Shown in pieces: positions 44,062 to 53,525 of a DNA stretch of 60,097 bases. Within the stretch, counting starts at the first letter, position 1. Every line of letters begins with the position of its first letter. Below the pieces are notes generated by a model. The model saw nothing but the letters and a program-made list of their open reading frames with translations. It made no database searches and was not told the DNA's origin. Source of the stretch: Acidimicrobiaceae bacterium (lineage in GTDB: Bacteria > Actinomycetota > Acidimicrobiia > Acidimicrobiales > RAAP-2); contig CANBVQ010000007.1 of the NCBI GenBank assembly GCA_947372925.1, forward strand, positions 1 to 60,097, read 5' to 3'. The position numbers and the translations under genes were made by a program.

Positions 44062-44998
44062 GAGCCTTGCCTCGGCCCACTAATTCCTTAGTGGCCTTTT
44101 CGAGGTCAGCTTGATACTTGAGCAAGATGTGCAGCGTGGCGACGGCATCGGCCTCACCAATCTCTTCGCGACCCAAGAGCACCAGGGTGCGCGCCCAGTC
44201 CAGCGTTTCTGAGACCGATGGGGCCTTCTTGAGGTCCAAGTTCCGCAACGAACGCACCACGCGGGCAATCTGCTCGGCGAGGGCCGTCGAGATACCGGGG
44301 ACCCGCGAAATGATGATGTCCCGCTCGCGCTCGACATCGGGGTAGCCGACGTAGAGGTAGAGGCAGCGGCGCTTCAACGCTTCGGAGAGTTCGCGGGTGT
44401 TGTTCGAGGTCAAAAAGACCATCGGAATCTGCTTGGCCTTGACGGTGCCGAGTTCGGGAATGGAGACTTGATACTCCGAGAGAATTTCCAAGAGCAACGC
44501 CTCGGTCTCGAGCTCGACACGGTCGATTTCGTCAATCAGCAAGACGACGGGCTCGGTCGCTGAAATCGCTTCCAGCAGAGGACGGGTGAGGAGAAACTCC
44601 TCAGCGAAGATGTCCTCTTCGAGGGCCGACCAGTCCTCAGTACTGGACTCACTACGACCAGCCTGGATGCGGAGCAACTGCTTGCGGTAGTTCCATTCGT
44701 AGAGGGCCTTGGATTCGTCGAGTCCTTCGTAGCACTGCAGTCGGATCAGGCGCGCGCCGACTGCATCGGCGACGGCCTTGGCGAGGGCCGTCTTTCCTGT
44801 TCCCGCGGGTCCTTCGACGAGGACTGGCTTGGCCAGCCGGTCGGCCAAAAACGTCACCGAGGCAATCGCCTCATCGGAGAGGTAGTCGTTTTGACGAAGC
44901 TTCTCAATAACTTCGGCGACGTTCTCGAATCGAGCCGGTGGCACTTCGGCCAGGCCCAATCGGTCGGCCAGCTCCTGACGTGGATCAATTGAACTCAT
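44054..44998 (-). CDS. MoxR/CoxD-family AAA+ ATPase
   Basis: About 314 residues from the ATG at 44998 (MSSIDPRQELADRLGLAEVP). Walker A GPAGTGKTALAKAVA, the LQCYEGLDESKALYEWNYRKQLL segment typical of the CoxD/CbbQ-like branch, Walker B VVLLIDEIDR and sensor motif FLTSNNTRELSEALKRRC are present. Its start overlaps the proA stop as ATGA. It is followed by the VWA partner, so the two probably form one remodelling complex. Confidence 0.9.
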   Translation of the reverse strand: MSSIDPRQELADRLGLAEVPPARFENVAEVIEKLRQNDYLSDEAIASVTFLADRLAKPVLVEGPAGTGKTALAKAVADAVGARLIRLQCYEGLDESKALYEWNYRKQLLRIQAGRSESSTEDWSALEEDIFAEEFLLTRPLLEAISATEPVVLLIDEIDRVELETEALLLEILSEYQVSIPELGTVKAKQIPMVFLTSNNTRELSEALKRRCLYLYVGYPDVERERDIIISRVPGISTALAEQIARVVRSLRNLDLKKAPSVSETLDWARTLVLLGREEIGEADAVATLHILLKYQADLEKATKELVGRGKALA

Positions 44999-46230
44999 CT
45001 GACATGTCCCTTTCCTACAACGACCCACTTAACGCAAGTCAACTCTTTTAAACCCATGGGCCCGCGAGCGTGGAGCTTCTGTGTTGAGATGCCCACTTCT
45101 CCGCCGAGACCTAGTTCGCCCCCGTCAATAAAACGAGTAGAGGCATTCACGACGACTGCGGCTGCGTCGACTTCGCGAATCCAACGCTGCTGGGCGACGG
45201 GGTCTCGCGAGACGATGGCCTCCGAATGACCCGTACCGAACTGCGCCACGTGAGCGATGGCCTCGTCAATCGAGCCCACTACGGCGACTGAAATAATCGG
45301 ACCAAGAAACTCCGTGGCGAAGTCTTCTGGGGTTGCCGGGGTTGCCGTCTGCAGACGGGCGCAAACCGCTTCATCGCCTCGAATCTCTACGCCGGGCAAA
45401 ATCGTCGTCAACGCGGGGATAAACGAATCTGCGATTGCGGCGTGCACCAGAAGTGATTCAGCGGCATTGCAGACACCGGGGCGAGACATTTTGGCGTTGC
45501 GAACTATCTCGGCCGCCATCGAGAGATCGGCGTCACTGTCCACGTAGACGTGACAGTTGCCATCGCCGTCGAGAACGTACGGCACCCGGGCGTGCTCTCG
45601 CATCGCCGCAATAAGACGGGGGCCACCTCGAGGAATGAGACAGTCGATGGTACCGACGAGCCCCATAAAGGCCGCGGCCGTTTCGTGTGAGGTGTCGGCG
45701 ACCAGCGAGACTGCGGCAGTCGGCAGCGCGAACTCACGCAACACTTCATGCCAGATACTCACGAGGGCGAGATTCGTTTGCTGGGCCGTTGAGGAGCCTC
45801 GCAAGAATGCGGCGTTACCAGACCGGAGGCAGAGGGCCGCCACGTCCATTGTGACATTGGGACGATTCTCGTAGATGACTCCGACGACGCCGAGTGGCAC
45901 GCGGACACGAGAGACTTCGAGACCATTGGGCCGACGACCCGATTCAACGACCTCGCCCAGCGGATCATCAAGGGTCGCAATGGCGCGTAGGGCCGAGACG
46001 ATGCCCTCAATGCGTGCCGCGGTGAGGGTGAGTCGGTCGAGACCGGCCGCTTCGCCGTCGTAGGCGGCAACTTCGGCAGCGTTGACGGCCAAGATCGCGT
46101 CGACACGCTGGGCCAGTCGATCGGCCACCATTGAGACAACATCGCGACGAACCTGATCGTCGGTAGTGGCCATAACTCTCGCGGCCGCGCGAACATCGTT
46201 CGCTTGGACGTGGAGTGATGCCAGGGTCAT
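44995..46230 (-). CDS. proA: Glutamate-5-semialdehyde dehydrogenase
   Basis: Second step of proline biosynthesis, NADPH-dependent. The 411-residue length is standard. IYENRPNVTMDVAALCLRSGNAAFLRGSS lines the cofactor site, the catalytic cysteine lies in SRPGVCNAAESLL, and the C terminus ends RGPMGLKELTCVKWVV. It follows proB by 30 bases and is coupled to the MoxR gene by an ATGA overlap. Confidence 0.96.
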   Translation of the reverse strand: MTLASLHVQANDVRAAARVMATTDDQVRRDVVSMVADRLAQRVDAILAVNAAEVAAYDGEAAGLDRLTLTAARIEGIVSALRAIATLDDPLGEVVESGRRPNGLEVSRVRVPLGVVGVIYENRPNVTMDVAALCLRSGNAAFLRGSSTAQQTNLALVSIWHEVLREFALPTAAVSLVADTSHETAAAFMGLVGTIDCLIPRGGPRLIAAMREHARVPYVLDGDGNCHVYVDSDADLSMAAEIVRNAKMSRPGVCNAAESLLVHAAIADSFIPALTTILPGVEIRGDEAVCARLQTATPATPEDFATEFLGPIISVAVVGSIDEAIAHVAQFGTGHSEAIVSRDPVAQQRWIREVDAAAVVVNASTRFIDGGELGLGGEVGISTQKLHARGPMGLKELTCVKWVVVGKGHVR

Positions 46231-46260
46231 TGTTTTAGCGTAGCCAAGGGCGGCTGCGCC

Positions 46261-48694
<2,434 letters not shown>

Positions 48695-48713
48695 CTACGA
48701 ACCTGAAGCCAAC

Positions 48714-50078
48714 TCAGGTAAAGAGGGCTCCCACCACCTCGGCAAAGACCTCGTGGTGGCGTTGCACGTCAGCCATAGTCGTCGCCGGGCACATCAGGGC
48801 CATGTTGTGGAATGGCGTCAACAGGACTCCGCGATTGACGCAGGCTAGGTGAAGGTAGTCCTCCAGTTCGGCGTCGTAGCTCTCGGCCGAGGCGCCGCCA
48901 CTGGTCGGGGCCGGGTTGGCAAACCGATACTCGCAACGAGTGCCGAGCTGCGAGACGGACCACGCCAGGTCGTACCGATCAATCGTGGCTTGGACACCGG
49001 CCGTGAATTCAGTGGCGAGATCGATCATGCCGGGAAAGACCTCATCCGTCAGGACTTCACCCAACACGGCTCTCATCGCGGCCAGCGAGAGGGCGTTGCC
49101 GGCCAAGGTGCCACCAACACCACCCACGTCGACGATGTCGGCCCCGGCCGAGACGTTGGCCTGAACTCGTCGTGCTAGCTCGGCACTCAGCCCGTAGGCG
49201 CCACAGGGCACCCCTCCACCTAAGGACTTGCCGATCGTGATGGCGTCCGGACGCAGGTTCATTGAGCGAGTAGCTCCCCCGGGGCCGGCCGAGAAGGTGT
49301 GGGTCTCGTCGATAATGAGCAGGGTGCCGGTCTCGTCACAGGCCTCCCGTACGCCCTCTAAAAATCCCGGTTCGGGCAACACAATGCCGATGTTGGTCAA
49401 GGCCGGCTCGGTCAGCACGGCCGCCACGTCGCCGTGCGCCAGTTCTCGTCGCAGACCTTCGAGGTCGTTGAATTCCACGACCCGGGTCGTGGTACTGGGG
49501 TCCACAGCTGGAGCGACATTGCCGGGTCGTGAGACGGCTTCGCCGTTAGGACCGACGACAACAAAGGTTTCGTCGACACTGCCGTGATAGGAGTAGGAGA
49601 AGACCAAGATTTTCGGGCGACCGGTGGCGAGACGCACTAATCGCAACAGCCAGCGATTGGCGTCGGTGGCCGAAAGGGTGAACGACCACTGAGGGAGTCC
49701 GAATCGACGTGTCATCTCGGCCGCCACCCATTCGGCATCCTCCGTGGGCATCATTGTGGTTACACCGCCCAACGTGGCGATCCGACGCTGCACGGCTCGA
49801 GCCAGCGGTTCGGGCGAGTGGCCCGCAAAGGCCCCCGTGTCGCCTAGGGCGAAGTCGATCAGCGTGTGACCATCCACGTCGACAACGTGTGCACCATGGG
49901 CCTCTTGCAGCGCTAGGGGAAAACCACCGGCCCATTTATTCATCCACGTCATCGGGACGCGGGCAAAGAGATGGTCGGCCGCCTCATACTGGGCCAAACT
50001 CAAGGGATTGGCGGCTCGATAGGCCGATCGCTCTACAGCGAGGAGTTCGAGAAGTCGTTGGCGAGGGGGGTTTTGCAT
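48714..50078 (-). CDS. Class III aminotransferase, glutamate-1-semialdehyde aminomutase-like
   Basis: A 454-residue PLP enzyme from the ATG at 50078 (MQNPPRQRLLELL). The PLP lysine lies in AITIGKSLGGGVPCGAYG, the acidic PLP-ring partner in LLIIDETHTFSAGPGG, and the SATDANRW and YHGSVDETF segments match the class. The open frame extends 261 bases upstream, but that part is AT-rich, aligns with no aminotransferase N terminus and covers the promoter region. It resembles HemL but lacks hem neighbours; a transaminase of unknown substrate is equally possible. Confidence 0.8.
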   Translation of the reverse strand: MQNPPRQRLLELLAVERSAYRAANPLSLAQYEAADHLFARVPMTWMNKWAGGFPLALQEAHGAHVVDVDGHTLIDFALGDTGAFAGHSPEPLARAVQRRIATLGGVTTMMPTEDAEWVAAEMTRRFGLPQWSFTLSATDANRWLLRLVRLATGRPKILVFSYSYHGSVDETFVVVGPNGEAVSRPGNVAPAVDPSTTTRVVEFNDLEGLRRELAHGDVAAVLTEPALTNIGIVLPEPGFLEGVREACDETGTLLIIDETHTFSAGPGGATRSMNLRPDAITIGKSLGGGVPCGAYGLSAELARRVQANVSAGADIVDVGGVGGTLAGNALSLAAMRAVLGEVLTDEVFPGMIDLATEFTAGVQATIDRYDLAWSVSQLGTRCEYRFANPAPTSGGASAESYDAELEDYLHLACVNRGVLLTPFHNMALMCPATTMADVQRHHEVFAEVVGALFT

Positions 50079-50205
50079 GAAATTCAGGCTACGCCACCGA
50101 TTTCTCCGATTCTGGGAACATGAGACATACCCCCTCTGACTAGGGAAAATGAAAAGTACTGAGAAAAAATCGGGAAAAACACCGGCGAAATCCACCAAAA
50201 GCCCC

Positions 50206-50226
50206 AAAATCGGGGTAAGTATTACC
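50206..50226. promoter_or_regulatory. Inverted repeat upstream of the HU gene
   Basis: The 201-base interval 50079-50279 contains GGTAAGTATTACC (50214-50226), a perfect dyad with 5-base arms. AAAATCGGG occurs twice, at 50166-50174 and 50206-50214. The A-rich plus strand here is suited to a strong promoter, but I cannot place -35 and -10 boxes with confidence. The regulatory role is inferred. Confidence 0.3.
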
Positions 50227-50279
50227 TCGGTGACTGGGATACACCCGGTCGAAAACCACGAAAAGGTAAGGAGATTGCG

Positions 50280-50567
50280 ATGGCTGGTTCTATGAATAAG
50301 ACCGAGTTCGTCGAAGCTCTCGCTGCGGCCACTGGCCAAACGAAGGCTGACACGGGTGCTTTTTTGAGCGCATTCGAAGACATCGTCACCACACAGGTGA
50401 AAAAGGGTAACAAGGTGACCTTGACTGGTTTCATCTCGTTCGAAAAGCGCGAGCGCGCTGCTCGTACCGCCCGTAACCCCCAGACGGGTGAGGCCATCCA
50501 GGTGAAGGCCGCTTCCGTACCAAAGGTTTCTGTAGGTGCCGCCTTCAAGAAGGCAATCAAGGGTTAA
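50280..50567 (+). CDS. HU-family DNA-binding protein
   Basis: A 95-residue histone-like protein that bends and compacts DNA. MNKTEFVEALAAATGQTKADTGAFLSAFEDIV forms the helical part, NKVTLTGFISFEKRERAARTARNPQTGEAI forms the DNA-binding arm, and VPKVSVGAAFKKAIKG ends the protein. The upstream ATG at 50280 is chosen because AAGGAG lies six bases before it. No Lys/Ala-rich tail is present, unlike the mycobacterial HupB. It is followed by a strong terminator. Confidence 0.95.
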   Translation: MAGSMNKTEFVEALAAATGQTKADTGAFLSAFEDIVTTQVKKGNKVTLTGFISFEKRERAARTARNPQTGEAIQVKAASVPKVSVGAAFKKAIKG

Positions 50568-50594
50568 GCACCCTCAAGGTCTCTAAACAGACTG

Positions 50595-50626
50595 AAAAAC
50601 CCCCGGGCGAAAGCCCGGGGGTTTTT
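50595..50626 (+). terminator. Intrinsic terminator of the HU gene
   Basis: A 14-base-pair stem, AAAAA plus CCCCCGGGC on the left and its complement on the right, closes on a GAAA tetraloop and ends in TTTTT followed by ACTTT. It starts 28 bases after the HU stop codon. Confidence 0.92.
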
Positions 50627-50663
50627 ACTTTCCCGATCAGCAAAGAGTGGAACCGGTACTAAT

Positions 50664-50697
50664 GCAAATCCCCCGGGCTTTCGCCCGGGGGATTTGC
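50664..50697 (-). terminator. Intrinsic terminator of rpmA, mirror of the HU terminator
   Basis: A 15-base-pair perfect stem of GCAAAT plus the same CCCCCGGGC core; read on the minus strand its loop is GAAA. It lies 40 bases after the rpmA stop. On the minus strand the sequence after the stem (ATTAG) is not T-rich, while on the plus strand TTTTCTTT follows, so it could also back up the HU terminator. The two hairpins share a core in opposite orientation. Confidence 0.75.
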
Positions 50698-50736
50698 TTT
50701 TCTTTAGGAGAAAAGTTGAACAGAGTTCAACACTGA

Positions 50737-50988
50737 TTACTCAGCAATGATGTCCACAAGCTTGCGACCGCCACGGAAGCCGAACTTGACCTTGCCGGGG
50801 GCAAGGGCAAACAAGGTGTCGTCCTTGCCAATGCCGACGTTGCGGCCTGGGTGGAACGCGGTACCACGCTGACGAATAATGATTGAGCCGGTTGTTACAG
50901 CCGTGCCGTCAAAGGCCTTGACGCCGAGGCGCTGGGCATTTGAATCGCGACCGTTTCGAGTTGAACCGCCACCTTTGGTCTTTGACAT
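50737..50988 (-). CDS. rpmA: 50S ribosomal protein L27
   Basis: An 83-residue L27 at the peptidyl-transferase centre. [23 protein letters not shown] and [27 protein letters not shown] are diagnostic. The N terminus is the direct mature type (MSKTKGGGS), without the cleavable extension seen in Firmicutes. It follows rplU by 12 bases. Confidence 0.97.
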   Translation of the reverse strand: MSKTKGGGSTRNGRDSNAQRLGVKAFDGTAVTTGSIIIRQRGTAFHPGRNVGIGKDDTLFALAPGKVKFGFRGGRKLVDIIAE

Positions 50989-51000
50989 GAGTCAATCCCC

Positions 51001-51309
51001 TTACTTGGTTGAGATCTTGGTGATTTCCACCGTCGAGTAGTGCTGACGGTGTCCCCAGCGCTTGCGCTGGTTGGCCTTGGCCTTGTAGGTCAAAGCGTTG
51101 ATTTTGGGTCCCTTTTCCTCGCCGAGGAGGGTGCCCGTTACCGTGGCGCCCTTCAGAGCTGGTCCGGCCAACACCTTGTCTCCGTCAACGACGAGGACAG
51201 GCTGAAACTCAATTGACGAACCCAAGGCTTCGCTGCGCAGGTCGACGCGAACGACCTGACCTTCAGCGACGCGTTCTTGAGACGTTCCGGTGCGAATTAC
51301 GGCGTACAT
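51001..51309 (-). CDS. rplU: 50S ribosomal protein L21
   Basis: A 102-residue L21 with YAVIRTGTSQERVAEGQVVRVDL at the start and the conserved KKRKRYKRKQGHRQ-like end as YKAKANQRKRWGHRQHYSTVEITKI. It is the first gene of the rplU-rpmA pair and lies 47 bases after the RNase E/G-type gene. Confidence 0.96.
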   Translation of the reverse strand: MYAVIRTGTSQERVAEGQVVRVDLRSEALGSSIEFQPVLVVDGDKVLAGPALKGATVTGTLLGEEKGPKINALTYKAKANQRKRWGHRQHYSTVEITKISTK

Positions 51310-51356
51310 AGTTCGTTTATGTTAGCCGAAATAATGGTGGTCACGTTCCAGGCCAT

Positions 51357-53000
51357 CTAGAGGCCGGCCGAAAGGACGAAACCACGACCGTCACAGACCG
51401 CACACGTACTCGAAACTGACTCCAAAAGCCCTTCGTTTACGCGCTTTCGGGTCATTTCAATCAACCCGAGCTCGGAGATGTCAAATACCTGCGTACGGGT
51501 CTTATCCCGCGAGAGGGCCTGTCGTAGCGCCGAGGCCACGGCCTCACGGTTGGCCTTGATCTCCATATCGATGAAGTCGATGACGATAATTCCGCCAATG
51601 TCGCGGAGCCGCAGCTGGCGAGCGACCTCTTCAGCGGCCTCGAGGTTGTTCCGGAAAACGGTCTCTTCCAGGTTCGTCGAGCCCACGTTTTTACCCGTGT
51701 TGACGTCCACCACAGTGAGCGCTTCGGTCCGCTCAATGATGAGCGATCCACCGGAGGGCAGGTAGACCTTGCGGTCCAGCGCGCGGTGGAGCTGTTCGTG
51801 GACGAAGTAGCGCTCAAAGAGCGGTAATTCTTCAGTCCCCTTCTCGTAGAACTCGACGCGATCGGCCAATTCGGGGTTCACGGCCATGACGTATTCACGG
51901 ACCTTTTCGAAGAGTTCCTTGTCGTCAATGAGGACGGCACGGTAGTCGTCATTGAGCTCTTCACGGAGTAGTCGAACGGCCAAATCCAAATCGCGATAGA
52001 CCAAACGGGGCTGTGGCGACTTCTTCGCCTCGGTCTCGATGGCCTCCCACTTCTCGGCGAGCGACTTGACGTCTCGGGCGAGGTCTTCGCTGGAGACGCC
52101 TTCGGCCGCGGTGCGCACAATGATGCCGTGTTGCGCTGGCTTGACCTCGTCAATGACCTTGCGGAGACGGCGGCGCTCCCCGTCCCCGAGACGCTTGGAG
52201 ATGCCAATCGTTGAGGAGTTGGGCACGAGCACGGCAAATCGACCAGGCAGTGATACATCCTGCGTCAAACGGGCACCCTTCGCGCCGATGGCGTTCTTAG
52301 TGACCTGACACAGGACTGTCTGTCCGGCCTTCAGCATGTCCTCAATCTTCGCGTCGTTCGAAGGCTTGGCCTCGACTTCATCGCTCTCGAAGGTCACGTC
52401 GTTCTTATAGAGCACGGCGTTCTTGGGAATTCCGATGTCGACGAAGGCCAACTCCATACCGGGGAGCACGTTTTGCACGCGTCCCACGTAGATATTGCCG
52501 TCAATCTGCAGCGTTTCGTCGGCCTCACGGGCGACGCGGTACTCGACGAGCGAACGGCCTTCCATGGTCGCAATGTGCGTTGCGCCGTCCACGACGTGCA
52601 CGCACATGAGGTAGCGACCCTGGGCGCGGCCCTTGCGATCGCCACCACGGCGGCGAGTGTTCTTCTTACGAGATCCCGAAGTCGAGCCCTCGGCGGCATC
52701 GGGTGCCGATGCCTCAACTGGCGCGTCCGCTGGACGGCCCTGACGGGGCTGAGGGGGGTTGGACTGGCTCGCGCCATTACCTTGACTGCCGCCTTGACCG
52801 GGACCTTTGCCCCGGCGTCGACGATTGCGATTGCGATTGGCATTCGAGGTACCCGCCGGGCGGGCCTCACCCTCAGGACGAGACTCGCCAGCCGGGGTCG
52901 CCGGTGCTGGGCGGGTGTCGCCAATCTTGGGGGCAGGACGGGTGTCGCCAATCCTGGGGGTGGGTGATTCGTTAGTCGGACGAGGGGTTTCGTCGGTCAC
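51357..53000 (-). CDS. Ribonuclease E/G family protein
   Basis: A 547-residue endoribonuclease that processes rRNA and decays mRNA. Residues 1-125 are a disordered Pro/Arg/Gly-rich region with IGDTRPAP in tandem (residues 17-24 and 26-33), then a basic patch. The S1 domain (GNIYVGRVQNVLPGMELAFVDIGIPKNAVLY), 5'-sensor region, catalytic DVNTGKNVGSTNLEETVFRNNLEAAEEVARQLRLRDIGGIIVIDFIDM and the zinc-link cysteines in CAVCDGRGF follow. It ends soon after the zinc link, so it lacks the long C-terminal scaffold of E. coli RNase E. Confidence 0.94.
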   Translation of the reverse strand: MTDETPRPTNESPTPRIGDTRPAPKIGDTRPAPATPAGESRPEGEARPAGTSNANRNRNRRRRGKGPGQGGSQGNGASQSNPPQPRQGRPADAPVEASAPDAAEGSTSGSRKKNTRRRGGDRKGRAQGRYLMCVHVVDGATHIATMEGRSLVEYRVAREADETLQIDGNIYVGRVQNVLPGMELAFVDIGIPKNAVLYKNDVTFESDEVEAKPSNDAKIEDMLKAGQTVLCQVTKNAIGAKGARLTQDVSLPGRFAVLVPNSSTIGISKRLGDGERRRLRKVIDEVKPAQHGIIVRTAAEGVSSEDLARDVKSLAEKWEAIETEAKKSPQPRLVYRDLDLAVRLLREELNDDYRAVLIDDKELFEKVREYVMAVNPELADRVEFYEKGTEELPLFERYFVHEQLHRALDRKVYLPSGGSLIIERTEALTVVDVNTGKNVGSTNLEETVFRNNLEAAEEVARQLRLRDIGGIIVIDFIDMEIKANREAVASALRQALSRDKTRTQVFDISELGLIEMTRKRVNEGLLESVSSTCAVCDGRGFVLSAGL

Positions 53001-53021
53001 GAAGGGTGCTCCTAGCGTTCA

Positions 53022-53372
53022 TTACGCGACACTTGAGGTCGCGGACTGTGCGGCCGAAAGAATCATGCTGCTCGGAAGCAGCCGGATTCCATTGCCATCA
53101 CGGTCGATTGGTTGGTGGGCCCGCGTCGCTCGGACGAGCGAGATAGCGGGTTCTACGGCTTTTGGTTGTCCCAGAGGGCGAATTCCCCGGAACTGTGTAA
53201 CAAGTTGGGCGACGATGGTGTCTACGCCTTCAACGGTGAGGGTATGGATGTTCGACTTGATGTTGTCGATCACGGCTCTTCCCTTACGTTCGCGTTCTAC
53301 GGTAAGCGACATGGCACCTACCGCACGCTGGATTCGATCTTCGAGCGCAGGTCCGATACAGCCTTGGACCAC
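53022..53372 (-). CDS. Unrecognised ORF between mrdA and the RNase E/G-type gene, possibly a nonsense-interrupted gene
   Basis: This fills the 525-base interval 53001-53525. A 116-residue frame runs from a GTG at 53372 (with GGGAG close upstream) to 53022, containing GPALEDRIQRAVGAMSLTVERERK and HTLTVEGVDTIVAQLVTQF. In the same frame the interval is open further upstream to a GTG at 53489 except for one TAA at 53412-53414; the upstream part would read VPVLTLALAPEGRIATASGL. Many of its codons end in C or G, as in the neighbours. I do not recognise a family. It may be a short gene, a pseudogene broken by one stop, or a chance frame. Confidence 0.3.
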   Translation of the reverse strand: MVQGCIGPALEDRIQRAVGAMSLTVERERKGRAVIDNIKSNIHTLTVEGVDTIVAQLVTQFRGIRPLGQPKAVEPAISLVRATRAHQPIDRDGNGIRLLPSSMILSAAQSATSSVA

Positions 53373-53525
53373 GAGCTCCCAACAGAGACAGGCTACTTCT
53401 TTCAGTGGGGATTATTCGGTACCGCCCAAAAGGCCACTAGCGGTGGCAATACGGCCCTCGGGCGCTAGTGCCAAGGTTAAAACTGGCACTTCGGCGGGTA
53501 TTTGGCGCCGGCCGACTGGCCCGAC

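Noticed and set aside
50079-50339. Upstream extension of the aminotransferase frame by 87 codons
   Set aside because: The extension overlaps the HU promoter region and gene start, is AT-rich and hydrophobic, and aligns with no aminotransferase N terminus.
52920-52980. Tandem repeat at the start of the RNase E/G-type gene as a regulatory repeat
   Set aside because: It encodes a duplicated IGDTRPAP segment in the disordered N terminus and keeps the reading frame, so it is explained by protein low complexity.
53112-53468. Plus-strand frame of 118 codons in the mrdA/RNase E/G-type interval
   Set aside because: It runs against the operon, lacks a ribosome site and has no recognisable domain; the minus-strand frame is the better, though still weak, candidate.
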